From contig CAZHTS010000004.1 in the NCBI GenBank assembly GCA_964535315.1, forward strand, positions 1-64,000: a DNA stretch of 64,000 bases. Reading direction: 5' to 3'. Positions 52,112 to 60,640 of this stretch are shown in pieces. The position numbers and the translations under genes are program-made. The DNA is from CAZHTS01 sp964535315 (GTDB taxonomy: Bacteria > Chloroflexota > Anaerolineae > Anaerolineales > Anaerolineaceae). Each line of letters starts with the position of its first letter. Positions within the stretch are counted from its first letter, which is position 1. The notes below the pieces were generated by a model that saw only the letters and a program-made list of their open reading frames with translations, made no database searches and was not told the DNA's origin.

Positions 52112-53941
52112 TCAGGTGCCGGCGGGTGCGAGTTGATCTTCCTGGAAAACATCCAGGCGTTGTTCCATTTGATGACGGAACTGGCGGGTGTAGAGCTGGT
52201 AGTATTTGCCGCCGAGTTTGAGCAGTTCGGCGTGCGTACCGGTTTCGACAACGCGGCCGCCCTCAACGACCAGGATGCGGCTGGCACGTTTGATGGTGGA
52301 GAGCCGGTGGGCGATGACGAAACTGGTACGGTCTTTCATCAGGGTTTCCATACCCCTTTGGATGAGCGCCTCGGTGAGGGTGTCGACCGAACTGGTGGCC
52401 TCATCCATGATAAAGATTTCGGGTTGGGCGAGCACGGCGCGCGCCAGACTGATGAGCTGTTTCTGTCCGACCGAGAGCAGATTGCCGCCCTCGCCAACCT
52501 GTTCATTATAACCGTGTTCGAACTTGAGAATAAACTCGTGCGCCCCGGCCAGGCGGGCGGCGGCTTCGATATCGGCGTCGCTGGCATTCAGACGACCGTA
52601 GCGAATGTTTTCACGGATGGTGCCGGAAAAGAGGTGCGGAGTTTGCAGCACCATACCGATGCGCGACTGGATGGCGTGCTGGCTGTATTGCGTGTAATCG
52701 CTGCCGTTAATGCGAATGGCGCCCTGGGTGGGTTCGTAGAAACGGCATAGCAGGTTGACGATGGTGGATTTGCCGCCGCCAGTCTCGCCAACGAGGGCGA
52801 TGGTTTCGCCCTGGCGAACGTAAAGATCGAGGTCCGTGATGACGGGTTTGTTATCTTCATACCAGAAAGAGACATGGTCGAAATGGATGTCACCGCGGAT
52901 GCTGCCGGGATCGACGGCGCCGGGCCGATCACGGACATCGGGGACGGAGTCGACCAGAGAGAAGATGCGTTCGGCGGAGGCGATGGCGTGTTGAATTTCG
53001 GCAAAGACGCGCGCCAGGTCCTGGATGGGCCACATCATGAAGGTTACGTACGAGATAAAGGCCTGGATACCGCCGATAGTGATATCGTTGCTTTGGGTTT
53101 GCAGCCCGGCGTAGAGCACAACGCAGCCCAGCGCAATGGCGGAGATCATCTGCACTGCGGGCAGGAAGAGGGCGCTGAGCCAGGCGGCGCGGTAGCCGGC
53201 CCTGTACATCTGCCCGGTGAGCAGGCTGAATTCTCTCAGGTTCTGTTCTTCGCGCTCGAGGGCTTTAACAACGCGCACGCCGGTGATGGTCTCATTGTAG
53301 GAACCGGTGATTTTGGAGTTGTACTTGCGTACGTTGCGAAATTCGACAATGATCTTTTTGCGGAACTGGACGGCGACGTAGAGCAGGATGGGCAGGATGG
53401 CAAAAACGATCAGAGCCAGTTTCCAGTTGATGACGAGCATGAAAATCATGGAACTGGTGATGTTCATGACGGCCCAGGTAGAGTCGAGCACCCCCCAGGT
53501 GACCAGTTCGGCAACGCGGTCGGAGTCGGAGGTGACGCGCGACATGATCCAGCCGACGGGCGTGCGGCTGTAATAAGAGAGGGAGAGGGCCTGGAGATGG
53601 TTGAACATGCGTTGGCGCAGATCGTAGCGGATACGTTCGCCGAGGATGCCGACCAGGTAGATGAACCCAAAAACACAGGCAGCCTGAACCAGGATGAGCG
53701 CTCCGTACAGGGTGACGATCTGACCGAGGGCGTTGATGTTCCTGGCAAGGATGCCTTCGTCGATGATGCGTTTGCTCAGGTAGGTGAAGAGCGAGTCCAA
53801 CCCGGAAACGATGGTGATCAGGAACAGGAAACCGGCGGCTGAGCGCCAATGGGGGCGGATCAGGCTGAGGATCCGTTTGAAAGTTTGCCCGCTGAATTGA
53901 GTTTGAAACTCTTCTTCTTCGTTGTAATCAAGGTCTGACAT
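52112..53941 (-). CDS. ABC exporter half-transporter, subunit B (catalytic Walker B)
   Basis: This 609-residue protein has six membrane helices, then an ATPase with Walker A ALVGETGGGKST, signature LSVGQKQL, Walker B IFIMDEATSSVD (catalytic Glu present) and AHRLST. The signature is altered (LSVGQ for LSGGQ). It overlaps the partner gene by 14 bases if ATG 53941 is used. With its partner it forms a heterodimeric exporter of lipids, peptides or drugs. The altered signature pairs with the partner's altered Walker B in one degenerate site. Confidence 0.92.
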   Translation of the reverse strand: MSDLDYNEEEEFQTQFSGQTFKRILSLIRPHWRSAAGFLFLITIVSGLDSLFTYLSKRIIDEGILARNINALGQIVTLYGALILVQAACVFGFIYLVGILGERIRYDLRQRMFNHLQALSLSYYSRTPVGWIMSRVTSDSDRVAELVTWGVLDSTWAVMNITSSMIFMLVINWKLALIVFAILPILLYVAVQFRKKIIVEFRNVRKYNSKITGSYNETITGVRVVKALEREEQNLREFSLLTGQMYRAGYRAAWLSALFLPAVQMISAIALGCVVLYAGLQTQSNDITIGGIQAFISYVTFMMWPIQDLARVFAEIQHAIASAERIFSLVDSVPDVRDRPGAVDPGSIRGDIHFDHVSFWYEDNKPVITDLDLYVRQGETIALVGETGGGKSTIVNLLCRFYEPTQGAIRINGSDYTQYSQHAIQSRIGMVLQTPHLFSGTIRENIRYGRLNASDADIEAAARLAGAHEFILKFEHGYNEQVGEGGNLLSVGQKQLISLARAVLAQPEIFIMDEATSSVDTLTEALIQRGMETLMKDRTSFVIAHRLSTIKRASRILVVEGGRVVETGTHAELLKLGGKYYQLYTRQFRHQMEQRLDVFQEDQLAPAGT

Positions 53942-55739
53942 CGGCAATCTCCCTTTGTAATTCGTCTTCGATGCGGGTCTGGATGTCGTAAATCTGGCGG
54001 TAGATGCCCTCTTGTTGGAGGAGCCCGGCGTGCTGGCCCATCTGCACGATGCGGCCTTTGTCCAGGACGACGATGAGATCGGCGTTCATGATACTCTGGA
54101 TGCGGTGGGCGATGATGAAGGTGGTGCGGTTCTTCATCAGGTTGACCAGTGCGCTGCGAATCTCGGCCTCGGTTTCGGTATCGATGGCCGAAGTGGAATC
54201 GTCGAGGATGAGGATGCGCGGGTTTTTCAGCAGCGTGCGGGCAATGGCGACGCGCTGCTTCTGCCCACCGGACAGGGTGACGCCTTTTTCGCCGACCAGG
54301 GTGGCATAGCCGTTGGGGAAACTACAAATGACATCATGGATGGCGGCGGCGCGGGCGGCGTTTTCGATTTCTTCCTGGGAAACTTCGCGGCCGACGCCGT
54401 AGGTGATGTTTTCGGCAATGGTGCGCGAGAAGAGAAAGGGCTCTTGTTCGACGATGCCAATCTGGCGGCGCAGATAACGGCGCGGGTAATGTTCGAGGGC
54501 GACGCCATCCAATAGAATCTTTCCGCTGGTGTATTCGTAGAAGCGCGGCAGAAGATTGACCAGGGTGGTCTTACCTGAGCCGGTTGAACCGAGCAAGGCG
54601 ATGACCTGACCGGAGCGAGCTTCGAAACTGACGTCTTGCAGGACAGGGCTCTTGTATTCGTATTCGAAGCCGACTTTCTCAAAGCTCACCGCGCCGATCA
54701 GCGGCCGGCGAGGGATGAAATCGCCGTCATCGAGTTGTTCGCGTTCCTGCTTGATGACTTCCATGACGCGATCATAGGAGACCAGGCCGGTGGATGTTTG
54801 TACGATCAGGCGGCCGAGGTTGCGCATGGGGAAGATGATCCACACCACGAGGCCAGCGTACGCCAGATAGGTGCCAATACTGATTTCTCCGTTGACAGCC
54901 ATTGCTGCGCCAGCGAAGAAACCGCCCAGCATTTGGGCGCTGCACAGGGTGTCGGAAATCGGCCAGAACAGCGAGTGCATGACGAGCAAATGTTTGCCGC
55001 GCAAAAACTTCTCCCAATTATCGCGCTCGAACTTGTCCATTTCGTATTGCTGTCGGGCGAAAGCCTTGACCACGCGCACGCCGCTCAGGTTTTCCTGCAG
55101 GGTGGTGGAAAGGGTGGCTTCCTGCTCTTGAAAAGCTTCGTAGGCCTTCGAGATTTTGCGGAAGAACCAGACGGACACGATGGTGATGAAGGGGACGACA
55201 ATGATCGAGAGCAACGCCAGCCGCACGTTGAGGCTGAGCAGGGCGATGAAGTTTACGGTGAAGAGGAAAACAATGCGGCCAACGCCGATGGCCTGGTCGG
55301 CAAAGAAGCGGCGCAGGGCATCCACGTCGGATGTCGAACGCTGGATGAGTTCACCGGTTTGCGTCTTGTCGTGATAGGTGAAGGTGAGACGCTGGATCTG
55401 GTCGAAGAGATAATTTCGCAGGCGGCGAGCGACGCCTTCGGCGGTGCGGGCGGCGAGGCGTCCGCTGAGGAAGGTGAAGCCGCCTTCGAGCAGCGCCAGT
55501 CCGAGGAAACCGAGGGCGATGACCCAGATGGCGACGGTGTGAGTCTGCTCGACGAAATAATCATCGATGAAGTAGCGCAGGAGGAGATAGGTGGCGGTTT
55601 TGGCGAGGGCGGACACGCCAAGACTGAGATTGGCGCCGATGTAGGCCCAATGGTAGCCGCTGATTAAACGCCATAAGCCGATCAAACGGTTGCGTGAGAC
55701 GGCGTTTTTGAGGTCGTAATCGAGTGTTGTGATGGCCAT
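53928..55739 (-). CDS. ABC exporter half-transporter, subunit A (degenerate Walker B)
   Basis: This 603-residue protein has six helices and an ATPase with Walker A LLGSTGSGKTT, canonical signature LSGGQKQR, and Walker B ILILDDSTSAID in which Asp replaces the catalytic Glu. This is the TM287-like subunit of heterodimeric exporters, where one ATP site is inactive. ATG 55739 is preceded by GGGAGGG; the longer frame is rejected. Cargo cannot be predicted from sequence. Confidence 0.92.
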   Translation of the reverse strand: MAITTLDYDLKNAVSRNRLIGLWRLISGYHWAYIGANLSLGVSALAKTATYLLLRYFIDDYFVEQTHTVAIWVIALGFLGLALLEGGFTFLSGRLAARTAEGVARRLRNYLFDQIQRLTFTYHDKTQTGELIQRSTSDVDALRRFFADQAIGVGRIVFLFTVNFIALLSLNVRLALLSIIVVPFITIVSVWFFRKISKAYEAFQEQEATLSTTLQENLSGVRVVKAFARQQYEMDKFERDNWEKFLRGKHLLVMHSLFWPISDTLCSAQMLGGFFAGAAMAVNGEISIGTYLAYAGLVVWIIFPMRNLGRLIVQTSTGLVSYDRVMEVIKQEREQLDDGDFIPRRPLIGAVSFEKVGFEYEYKSPVLQDVSFEARSGQVIALLGSTGSGKTTLVNLLPRFYEYTSGKILLDGVALEHYPRRYLRRQIGIVEQEPFLFSRTIAENITYGVGREVSQEEIENAARAAAIHDVICSFPNGYATLVGEKGVTLSGGQKQRVAIARTLLKNPRILILDDSTSAIDTETEAEIRSALVNLMKNRTTFIIAHRIQSIMNADLIVVLDKGRIVQMGQHAGLLQQEGIYRQIYDIQTRIEDELQREIADVRP

Positions 55740-55779
55740 GTGGGTCCCTCCCTGAAAACGAGAAGATGACAAGGAATCT

Positions 55780-55785
55780 ATTATA
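55780..55785 (-). promoter_or_regulatory. Candidate -10 of the ABC exporter operon
   Basis: TATAAT on the minus strand lies 40 bases before ATG 55739, with a poor -35. Confidence 0.4.
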
Positions 55786-55912
55786 CCTGTTTCTGTTGTG
55801 TGCACAGCTCGTCCGGGGAAAAATAGGCCACATGGCTAATAAGAGCGTGGATGGACGCAGATTTTGTAGGGGCAATAAGACGATGCGGCGGCGGGTGAAG
55901 GGGAAAGAGTTT

Positions 55913-55921
55913 TGTTATAAT
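55913..55921 (+). promoter_or_regulatory. Extended -10 promoter of the PsiE-like gene
   Basis: TGT-TATAAT is a full extended -10. The leader is about 35 bases, with GGAAAGGAG before ATG 55963. No Pho-box-like repeat is visible nearby. Confidence 0.6.
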
Positions 55922-55962
55922 GAGGTTGGTTGGACGGCGTTTGACCAGGGAAAGGAGAACAA

Positions 55963-56418
55963 ATGCAGATTGGAGGTACAACTTTGGTGCAGAAGCTGCG
56001 AAAGCTGACGGTTGAGCGGCTGATTACTTTTGTGCTGATTCTGTTGATGTACGGTGTGGTGATTCTTTCGGTGGTTGAACTGGGCCGGCGTCTGATAACG
56101 CAGGTGCTGACCGCTCCCGGTTATATGTTGGGGATCGACGAGGTGCTGAATGTGTTGGGAATGTTTATGGTGGTGTTGATTGCCATTGAACTGCTCGACA
56201 CGATCCGGGCTTATCTGGATGAACACGTGGTGCACGCCGAGGTGGTGATGGAAGCGGCGATGATCGCCGTGGCGCGCAAGGTGATCTTGTTGGATATCAA
56301 ACAGACGCCGGCGGTTACGGTGTTGGGAATTGCGGCGATCATCCTGGCTTTATCGGGCGGGTATTATATTCTCAAACGCATTCACCAACGCAAACCGGAC
56401 GCCAAAGATGGCGCCTGA
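55963..56418 (+). CDS. PsiE-family membrane protein
   Basis: This 151-residue protein has four membrane helices and the PsiE-family motif region DEVLNVLGMFMVVLIAIELLDTIRAYL (about residues 59-85), then VARKVILLDIKQ. The name comes from phosphate-starvation-inducible PsiE of E. coli, whose function is unknown. Here there are no Pho-box-like repeats upstream, so a starvation response is not supported. It is divergent from the ABC exporter operon. Confidence 0.85.
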   Translation: MQIGGTTLVQKLRKLTVERLITFVLILLMYGVVILSVVELGRRLITQVLTAPGYMLGIDEVLNVLGMFMVVLIAIELLDTIRAYLDEHVVHAEVVMEAAMIAVARKVILLDIKQTPAVTVLGIAAIILALSGGYYILKRIHQRKPDAKDGA

Positions 56419-56515
56419 CGGCCGGCTGGCCTGGTAGTTTTAGGGGGAAAGCAGCCCTGTTCTGGCGCGGCAAGATGTGAGACGATATCGCCGATCTTAT
56501 TCTGGAGGTGGAGCG

Positions 56516-56974
56516 ATGGCGTTGGTGAGTTATATGGAAGGGGATGAATCTTTGTTGGCGCGGGTGCAGCCGTTGTGGGAAGGGTTGAACCGCCATCACC
56601 TGGAACGTTCGCCTTATTTTGGCGAGTGGTACGCCGGGTTTACGTTTGAACGACGGCGTGAGACGATGTTGCAGGATTGCCGGACGTTGCAGGTGATTCT
56701 GGCCCTGGATGAGGCGGAGACAGTTGGCTATTGTATCAGTAAGGTGACCGCGGATGGGGTGGGCGAGATCGAGTCGCTGTATGTGACGCCGGCTTGCCGG
56801 GGGCAGGCGGTGGGGGATGGGCTGATGCGCCGCGCCCTGGCGTGGCTGGACGCGCAAGGAGTGAAAGGCAAGCGTTTGAGCGTGGCGGTTGGAAATGAGG
56901 ATGTGTTTGCTTTTTACCGGCGTTATGGGTTTTATCCGCGTCTGACGGTGCTGTTACAGAAAGAGGATAATTGA
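56516..56974 (+). CDS. GNAT-family N-acetyltransferase
   Basis: This 152-residue protein has the GNAT core, with IESLYVTPACRGQAVGDGLMRRAL (about residues 85-108) giving the R/QxxGxG/A-type acetyl-CoA loop, and FYRRYGFYPR near the end. CTGGAGGTGGAG precedes ATG 56516. The substrate is unknown; small proteins, amino acids and antibiotics are all acetylated by the family. It is followed by an unassigned membrane protein. Confidence 0.9.
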   Translation: MALVSYMEGDESLLARVQPLWEGLNRHHLERSPYFGEWYAGFTFERRRETMLQDCRTLQVILALDEAETVGYCISKVTADGVGEIESLYVTPACRGQAVGDGLMRRALAWLDAQGVKGKRLSVAVGNEDVFAFYRRYGFYPRLTVLLQKEDN

Positions 56975-56996
56975 GCTGGGCGCAAGGAGGCAGGAT

Positions 56997-57704
56997 ATGA
57001 CGAATTTGAATGCATTGTTGACGATAGGAATGGTGGTCTGCGCCGGGTTATTGATCGTTGGGGGGATTGTGTTCGTGGTGTGGTCGTCGCGCCGGCGAAA
57101 GCGGCAGAGCGCCGAACAGGCGCGGCAGTTGGGTTTCCAACTGTTGACGAACCCGGATGCCGACCTGGTTGGGCGGGTGGAAAGAGCTTTGCGACCGGCT
57201 ACGGCGGTGCGGTTGAGCAATGTGGCGCGTAAGGTTGTGGGGGATGTGTGGGTGTATCTGTTTGATGTTTCGTATCGCGGCGGCGGGCGCAGCGACTCGC
57301 TCCAACAAGAGTATTGCTGCGTGGCGGTAATCTCGCCACGGACCGCTCTGGCGCCCTTTTTGTTGGTGCCGCGTTTGCCGCAACTAGGCCCGCTGGGGGA
57401 TTCGCTGAACGATCTGTACCGGATTGGTGCGAAAATGGCCGGGCTGCGTGAGGTATCCGGCGGGCCGTTGGGTTTTGCCGACCGTTATCTGCTGTTCTGC
57501 GGCGACGCTGCTCCGGGCGAAGTGGGGATTTCGGATCGAACGTTGGCGTTGTTAGGGCAGACACAGAAATATGTGGCGCGCGGCTGTGGCGACCTGTTGG
57601 TGTTTAATGATGCTGATATTCGCCGGGGAGCGACGGTGACGCGCGAGATTCTGGCGGAACACGTGCGCAAGGCGCTGCAACTGGCAGAGTGGTTGCAGGA
57701 ATGA
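56997..57704 (+). CDS. Single-span membrane protein of unknown function
   Basis: This 235-residue protein has one N-terminal membrane helix (about 9-29), a basic RRRKRQ stop-transfer, then a soluble cytoplasmic domain of about 190 residues with no motif I recognise. AAGGAGG lies before ATG 56997. It may be co-transcribed with the GNAT gene, 22 bases upstream. Confidence 0.7.
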   Translation: MTNLNALLTIGMVVCAGLLIVGGIVFVVWSSRRRKRQSAEQARQLGFQLLTNPDADLVGRVERALRPATAVRLSNVARKVVGDVWVYLFDVSYRGGGRSDSLQQEYCCVAVISPRTALAPFLLVPRLPQLGPLGDSLNDLYRIGAKMAGLREVSGGPLGFADRYLLFCGDAAPGEVGISDRTLALLGQTQKYVARGCGDLLVFNDADIRRGATVTREILAEHVRKALQLAEWLQE

Positions 57705-57740
57705 TCGCCGCCTGAGCTGAGTGACGCCGAATATTGCCTC

Positions 57741-57770
57741 TTGACAAAGGGGGACAGGTCGTGCTAATAT
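57741..57770 (+). promoter_or_regulatory. Promoter of the PadR regulator gene
   Basis: TTGACA (57741-57746) and TAATAT (57765-57770) with an 18-bp spacer. The PadR-type operator overlaps the -10. Confidence 0.65.
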
Positions 57771-57789
57771 GTCGCTTAACGACATGTCG
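57769..57789. promoter_or_regulatory. PadR-type operator
   Basis: ATGTCG (57769-57774) and CGACAT (57780-57785) form an inverted repeat around CTTAA, the ATGT-N8/9-ACAT form of PadR-family sites. A further overlapping palindrome CGACATGTCG (57780-57789) gives a third half-site. It covers the -10 and start region, so it should autorepress. Confidence 0.75.
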
Positions 57790-57812
57790 TCTTGCTACAT
57801 ATAGGATCTGCG

Positions 57813-58157
57813 ATGAACGAATCTCTATCTGCGATGTTACCCCTGACCGAAACGACGTTTTTCATCTTACTCAGCCTGGCGCCTGGGCGGCGTCATGGCT
57901 ACGCCATCCTCAAGGATGTGCAGGTGTTGAGTGAGAATCGCATCATTTTCAGCACCGGGACGTTGTACGGGGCGCTGAAACGTCTGGTGGATGAAGGCTG
58001 GATTGTGCGTCTGGAAGATGGCGCCAACGAAGTGGGTGGGCGCGAGCGTAAGGATTATGCATTAACCGAAGCTGGACGCAGCCTGCTTAAAGCCGAGGTG
58101 GCGCGGATGAGCGCTCTGGTGCGGGTGGCCGGGCAGCGGCTGCCGGCGGAGGGCTGA
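57813..58157 (+). CDS. PadR-family transcriptional regulator
   Basis: This 114-residue winged-helix protein has TTFFILLSLAPGRRHGYAILKDV (about residues 14-36), the PadR helix-turn-helix with the HGYAI signature, then STGTLYGALKRLVDEGWI and GRERKDYALTEAGR. Its own promoter has a PadR-type palindrome, implying autoregulation. The following membrane-protein gene begins six bases after its stop and is presumably controlled together. Confidence 0.95.
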   Translation: MNESLSAMLPLTETTFFILLSLAPGRRHGYAILKDVQVLSENRIIFSTGTLYGALKRLVDEGWIVRLEDGANEVGGRERKDYALTEAGRSLLKAEVARMSALVRVAGQRLPAEG

Positions 58158-58163
58158 AGCCGG

Positions 58164-59051
58164 ATGGATGGTATCTCTTTTGCCGTACGTCTGTTTGGCC
58201 TGTTCCTGCGCTTGTATCCGCCGGGGATGCGGCGGGAGTACGAGATGGAGATGCGGGCTGTGTTTGCCGAATTGTTGGCCGACGCCCGTTCAAAGGGATC
58301 CTGTGCCGTGCTGGGTGTGGTGGGGCGCGAACTGCGCGATCTGCCCGCCAGCCTGTGGAAAGCATACTTGCAAACGAGTACAGGAGACAATATGAAACGT
58401 TGGCTTTTTTCCCGTCCGCCGGTACAGGCCGGTGCGTTGGGGTTTGCGCTGGCTTTTGCGTTGATCACATTGTGTGATCAGTTGTTGATTGCGACGAACC
58501 GTCTGATGCAATGGGGGTATTACCCGGTTACCCTGGTGGGGACATGCCTGGCGGCGTTGATTGTGGCCTGGGTAGGCGGCTCACTGCTGGCGCAGTCGGT
58601 GGCTCCAGAGCGTGTTTGGGCGATCCGTTGGGCGCTGGCGGCCGGCTGGCTGGCGCGGTTGCTGGTTAACCCGGCGACGGTGGCGTGGGCAGCAGTACAG
58701 TTTGAGATCAAGGCAGCGCCTATTTTTATGGTGGGGATGTTGATGCCCGGCGTGCTGGGCGGGCTGCTGGTGGCCTGGGTGATTGGCGGCTGGAAGTGGT
58801 CGCTGCTGGGTGCACTGGCAGGCCTGGCCGGAAGCTGGATCAACCTGTCGTTGGCCTTTGCCTACGACGGGGTGATGCAGGGCACGCTGATGGATCTGTT
58901 GGCCGGCCAGATGGGCCTGCAACAGTTCTTGCTGCTGGCCGGTGGGGCAGGGATGTGCCTGCTGCGCGGGGCGGTGGTGGGCGGACTGTTAGGCCTGGCG
59001 GTCAGTGCGATCCGGCGCTGGGGGAGGAGAGTCGTCGTAGCAGCGGCTTGA
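58164..59051 (+). CDS. PadR-associated membrane protein with permease-prefix-like N-terminus
   Basis: This 295-residue protein has an N-terminal LYPPGMRREYEMEMRAVFAELLADA region (about residues 17-41), the permease-prefix pattern of PadR-linked proteins, followed by RELRDLPASLWKAYL and about six membrane helices. It has no ABC permease signature. Immediate pairing with PadR matches other PadR-permease-prefix modules. Its function is unknown; a sensor or drug-response membrane partner is an inference. Confidence 0.75.
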   Translation: MDGISFAVRLFGLFLRLYPPGMRREYEMEMRAVFAELLADARSKGSCAVLGVVGRELRDLPASLWKAYLQTSTGDNMKRWLFSRPPVQAGALGFALAFALITLCDQLLIATNRLMQWGYYPVTLVGTCLAALIVAWVGGSLLAQSVAPERVWAIRWALAAGWLARLLVNPATVAWAAVQFEIKAAPIFMVGMLMPGVLGGLLVAWVIGGWKWSLLGALAGLAGSWINLSLAFAYDGVMQGTLMDLLAGQMGLQQFLLLAGGAGMCLLRGAVVGGLLGLAVSAIRRWGRRVVVAAA

Positions 59052-59073
59052 ACCGCAGGGTGCGGTCTGGCGA

Positions 59074-59104
59074 GTCCCCCGTTCAGTTCGTCTGAACGGG
59101 GGAC
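59074..59104 (+). terminator. Strong hairpin after the PadR module
   Basis: Arms GTCCCCCGTTCAG and CTGAACGGGGGAC are perfectly complementary with a TTCGT loop. The next bases are lost in the N gap, so a T run cannot be checked. Confidence 0.7.
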
Positions 59105-59107
59105 CTG

Positions 59108-59207
59108 NNNNNNNNNNNNNNNNNNNNNNNNNNNNNNNNNNNNNNNNNNNNNNNNNNNNNNNNNNNNNNNNNNNNNNNNNNNNNNNNNNNNNNNNNNNNN
59201 NNNNNNN
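59108..59207. other. Assembly gap (100 N)
   Basis: Exactly 100 N, four bases after the hairpin. The interval 59052-59316 otherwise holds only the hairpin and the esterase promoter. Confidence 0.99.
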
Positions 59208-59272
59208 GGGAATTGCAAGTGTGTTTCTGTAGAATGTGTGGGGAATGTCTTGAGAATTTATTGAGATTCGTT

Positions 59273-59281
59273 TGTGATAAT
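59273..59281 (+). promoter_or_regulatory. Extended -10 promoter of the esterase gene
   Basis: TGT-GATAAT with no well-spaced -35; the start site is near 59288. GAGGAG precedes ATG 59317. Confidence 0.5.
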
Positions 59282-59316
59282 GGGGCAAGTGAAATCTATA
59301 TTGTGAGGAGTTTGAT

Positions 59317-60261
59317 ATGTTTACTAAGGGTACAAAATTAACGTTGTGGGTCGTGCTTTCGGCGCTGGTGGTTTTGGCATTATTCAGCAGCGCGGGTTGC
59401 GCTGCGCTATCCGTTCTGCCCGGTGGGTCGGGCTCGTTCGCCTCGGTGGCGCCGACGCATAAGGATGTGGTGTATGCTTCGCTTTCGGATGCGCAAAAAC
59501 TGGATTTATACCTGCCGCAGGGGAATGGGCCGTTCCCGGTGGTGGTCATGATCCACGGCGGCGGGTTTATGATGGGGGATAAGTCGGACGGTACCGGCTT
59601 GACCGGGGTCGATCCGTTGTTGGCGGCAGGCTATGCGGTGGCGAGTATTAATTACCGGTTAAGCGCCGAGGCACTCTATCCGGCGCAAATCCATGATGCA
59701 AAGGCGGCAGTACGTTTTTTGCGGGCCAATGCAGTGAAGTATGGCCTGAACCCGGAGCGGGTTGGCGCCTGGGGCGCTTCGGCGGGGGGCAATCTGGCAG
59801 CACTGCTGGGCACAACCTGTGATGTGGCCGAATTGGAAGGGGCGGAACTGGGGAACGCCGGGCAGTCGAGTTGCGTGCAGGCGGTGGTGGATTGGTTTGG
59901 GCCGGTTGATTTTTTGAAATTAGACGAGCAGTTTGCCGGCAGCACCTGTACACAGAACCATAATGAGGCCAGTTCGCCCGAGTCCAAGCTGGTGGGGGCA
60001 GCGATCCAAACTGTGCCGGATCTGGTGGGGAAGACCAACCCGATGAACTATATCAATGAGAAGGCGGCGCCTTTCTTGATCCAGCATGGTTCGGCGGATT
60101 GCAATATCCCACCGGTGCAGGGCAAGAACCTGGCCGAGGCGTTAGGGGCGGAGAGGGCGACCTATACCTTGATCGATGGCGCCGGGCATGGCGGAGCGCA
60201 GTTCGGCAGCGAGGCAAATTTGAAAGTGGTGATTGATTTTCTCAATCGTTATTTGAAGTAG
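59317..60261 (+). CDS. Lipoprotein alpha/beta hydrolase (esterase/lipase, HSL/BD-FAE-like)
   Basis: This 314-residue protein has signal peptide and lipobox SSAGC (C28) and then an alpha/beta hydrolase with oxyanion-hole HGGGF (80-84), nucleophile GASAGG (S155), D261 (HGSADCNIP) and H291 (GAGHGG). The HGGG motif places it near the hormone-sensitive-lipase and BD-FAE esterases, which cut acyl or acetyl esters. It is surface-anchored. Large hairpins flank it on both sides. The substrate is unknown. Confidence 0.93.
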   Translation: MFTKGTKLTLWVVLSALVVLALFSSAGCAALSVLPGGSGSFASVAPTHKDVVYASLSDAQKLDLYLPQGNGPFPVVVMIHGGGFMMGDKSDGTGLTGVDPLLAAGYAVASINYRLSAEALYPAQIHDAKAAVRFLRANAVKYGLNPERVGAWGASAGGNLAALLGTTCDVAELEGAELGNAGQSSCVQAVVDWFGPVDFLKLDEQFAGSTCTQNHNEASSPESKLVGAAIQTVPDLVGKTNPMNYINEKAAPFLIQHGSADCNIPPVQGKNLAEALGAERATYTLIDGAGHGGAQFGSEANLKVVIDFLNRYLK

Positions 60262-60283
60262 GGCAAGCAAAGGTAGATGTAAT

Positions 60284-60324
60284 CTGGCCCCCGGCCAGCC
60301 GGGTGACGGCTGACCGGGGGCCAG
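60284..60324 (+). terminator. Large hairpin after the esterase gene
   Basis: CTGGCCCCCGG pairs with CCGGGGGCCAG and CAGCC with GGCTG around one C-A mismatch, forming a 16-17-bp stem with a seven-base loop. No T run follows, so termination may need other factors. Confidence 0.65.
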
Positions 60325-60368
60325 TGGTGTAACGGGGATTTAACAGAGAACAAGATTGGGAATATGGG

Positions 60369-60632
60369 TTTAACAGGATAGGCAGGATAAGAAAGAAGGT
60401 CAATTTAACAGGATAGGCAGGATAAGAAAGGGTGATGGCGGGGCCTTTGGATGGGGAAGGTCANNNNNNNNNNNNNNNNNNNNNNNNNNNNNNNNNNNNN
60501 NNNNNNNNNNNNNNNNNNNNNNNNNNNNNNNNNNNNNNNNNNNNNNNNNNNNNNNNNNNNNNNAGGGTGATGGCGGGGCCTTTGGATGGGAAGGTCAGAC
60601 CATTTTTCAACAGGATGGACAGGATAAAAAGG
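60369..60632. repeat. Second repeat array related to the 44.8-kb array, with assembly gap
   Basis: Copies of TTAACAGGATAGGCAGGATA (60369-60388, 60405-60424) are followed by GGGTGATGGCGGGGCC and TTTGGATGGGGAAGGTCA, which recur on both sides of the 100-N gap. The unit is about 60 bp, again built on the 9-bp NCAGGATNN step. A last copy (ACAGGATGGACAGGATAAAA) lies at 60609-60632. No gene is seen in 60262-60640. Confidence 0.85.
60464..60563. other. Assembly gap (100 N)
   Basis: Exactly 100 N inside the repeat array; copy number is therefore unresolved. Confidence 0.99.
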
Positions 60633-60640
60633 CGATGGGG

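Noticed and set aside
52874..53842. Plus-strand frame of 322 codons opposite the second exporter subunit
   Set aside because: Same reasoning: antisense shadow of a conserved gene in GC-rich DNA.
54636..55667. Long plus-strand frame (343 codons) opposite the ABC exporter
   Set aside because: It is antisense to a well-motifed ABC exporter subunit, has a composition dominated by Asp/Gly/Glu typical of reverse-frame shadows, and no recognisable fold or ribosome site.
55740..55962. Pho-box before the PsiE-like gene
   Set aside because: Despite the family name there is no 11-bp repeat of the CTGTTAMCAAR type; only an extended -10.
58862..59218. Frames crossing the N gaps (also near 44728-44970 and 60405-60821)
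   Set aside because: Their reading depends on 100 placeholder bases and they overlap real genes or repeats.
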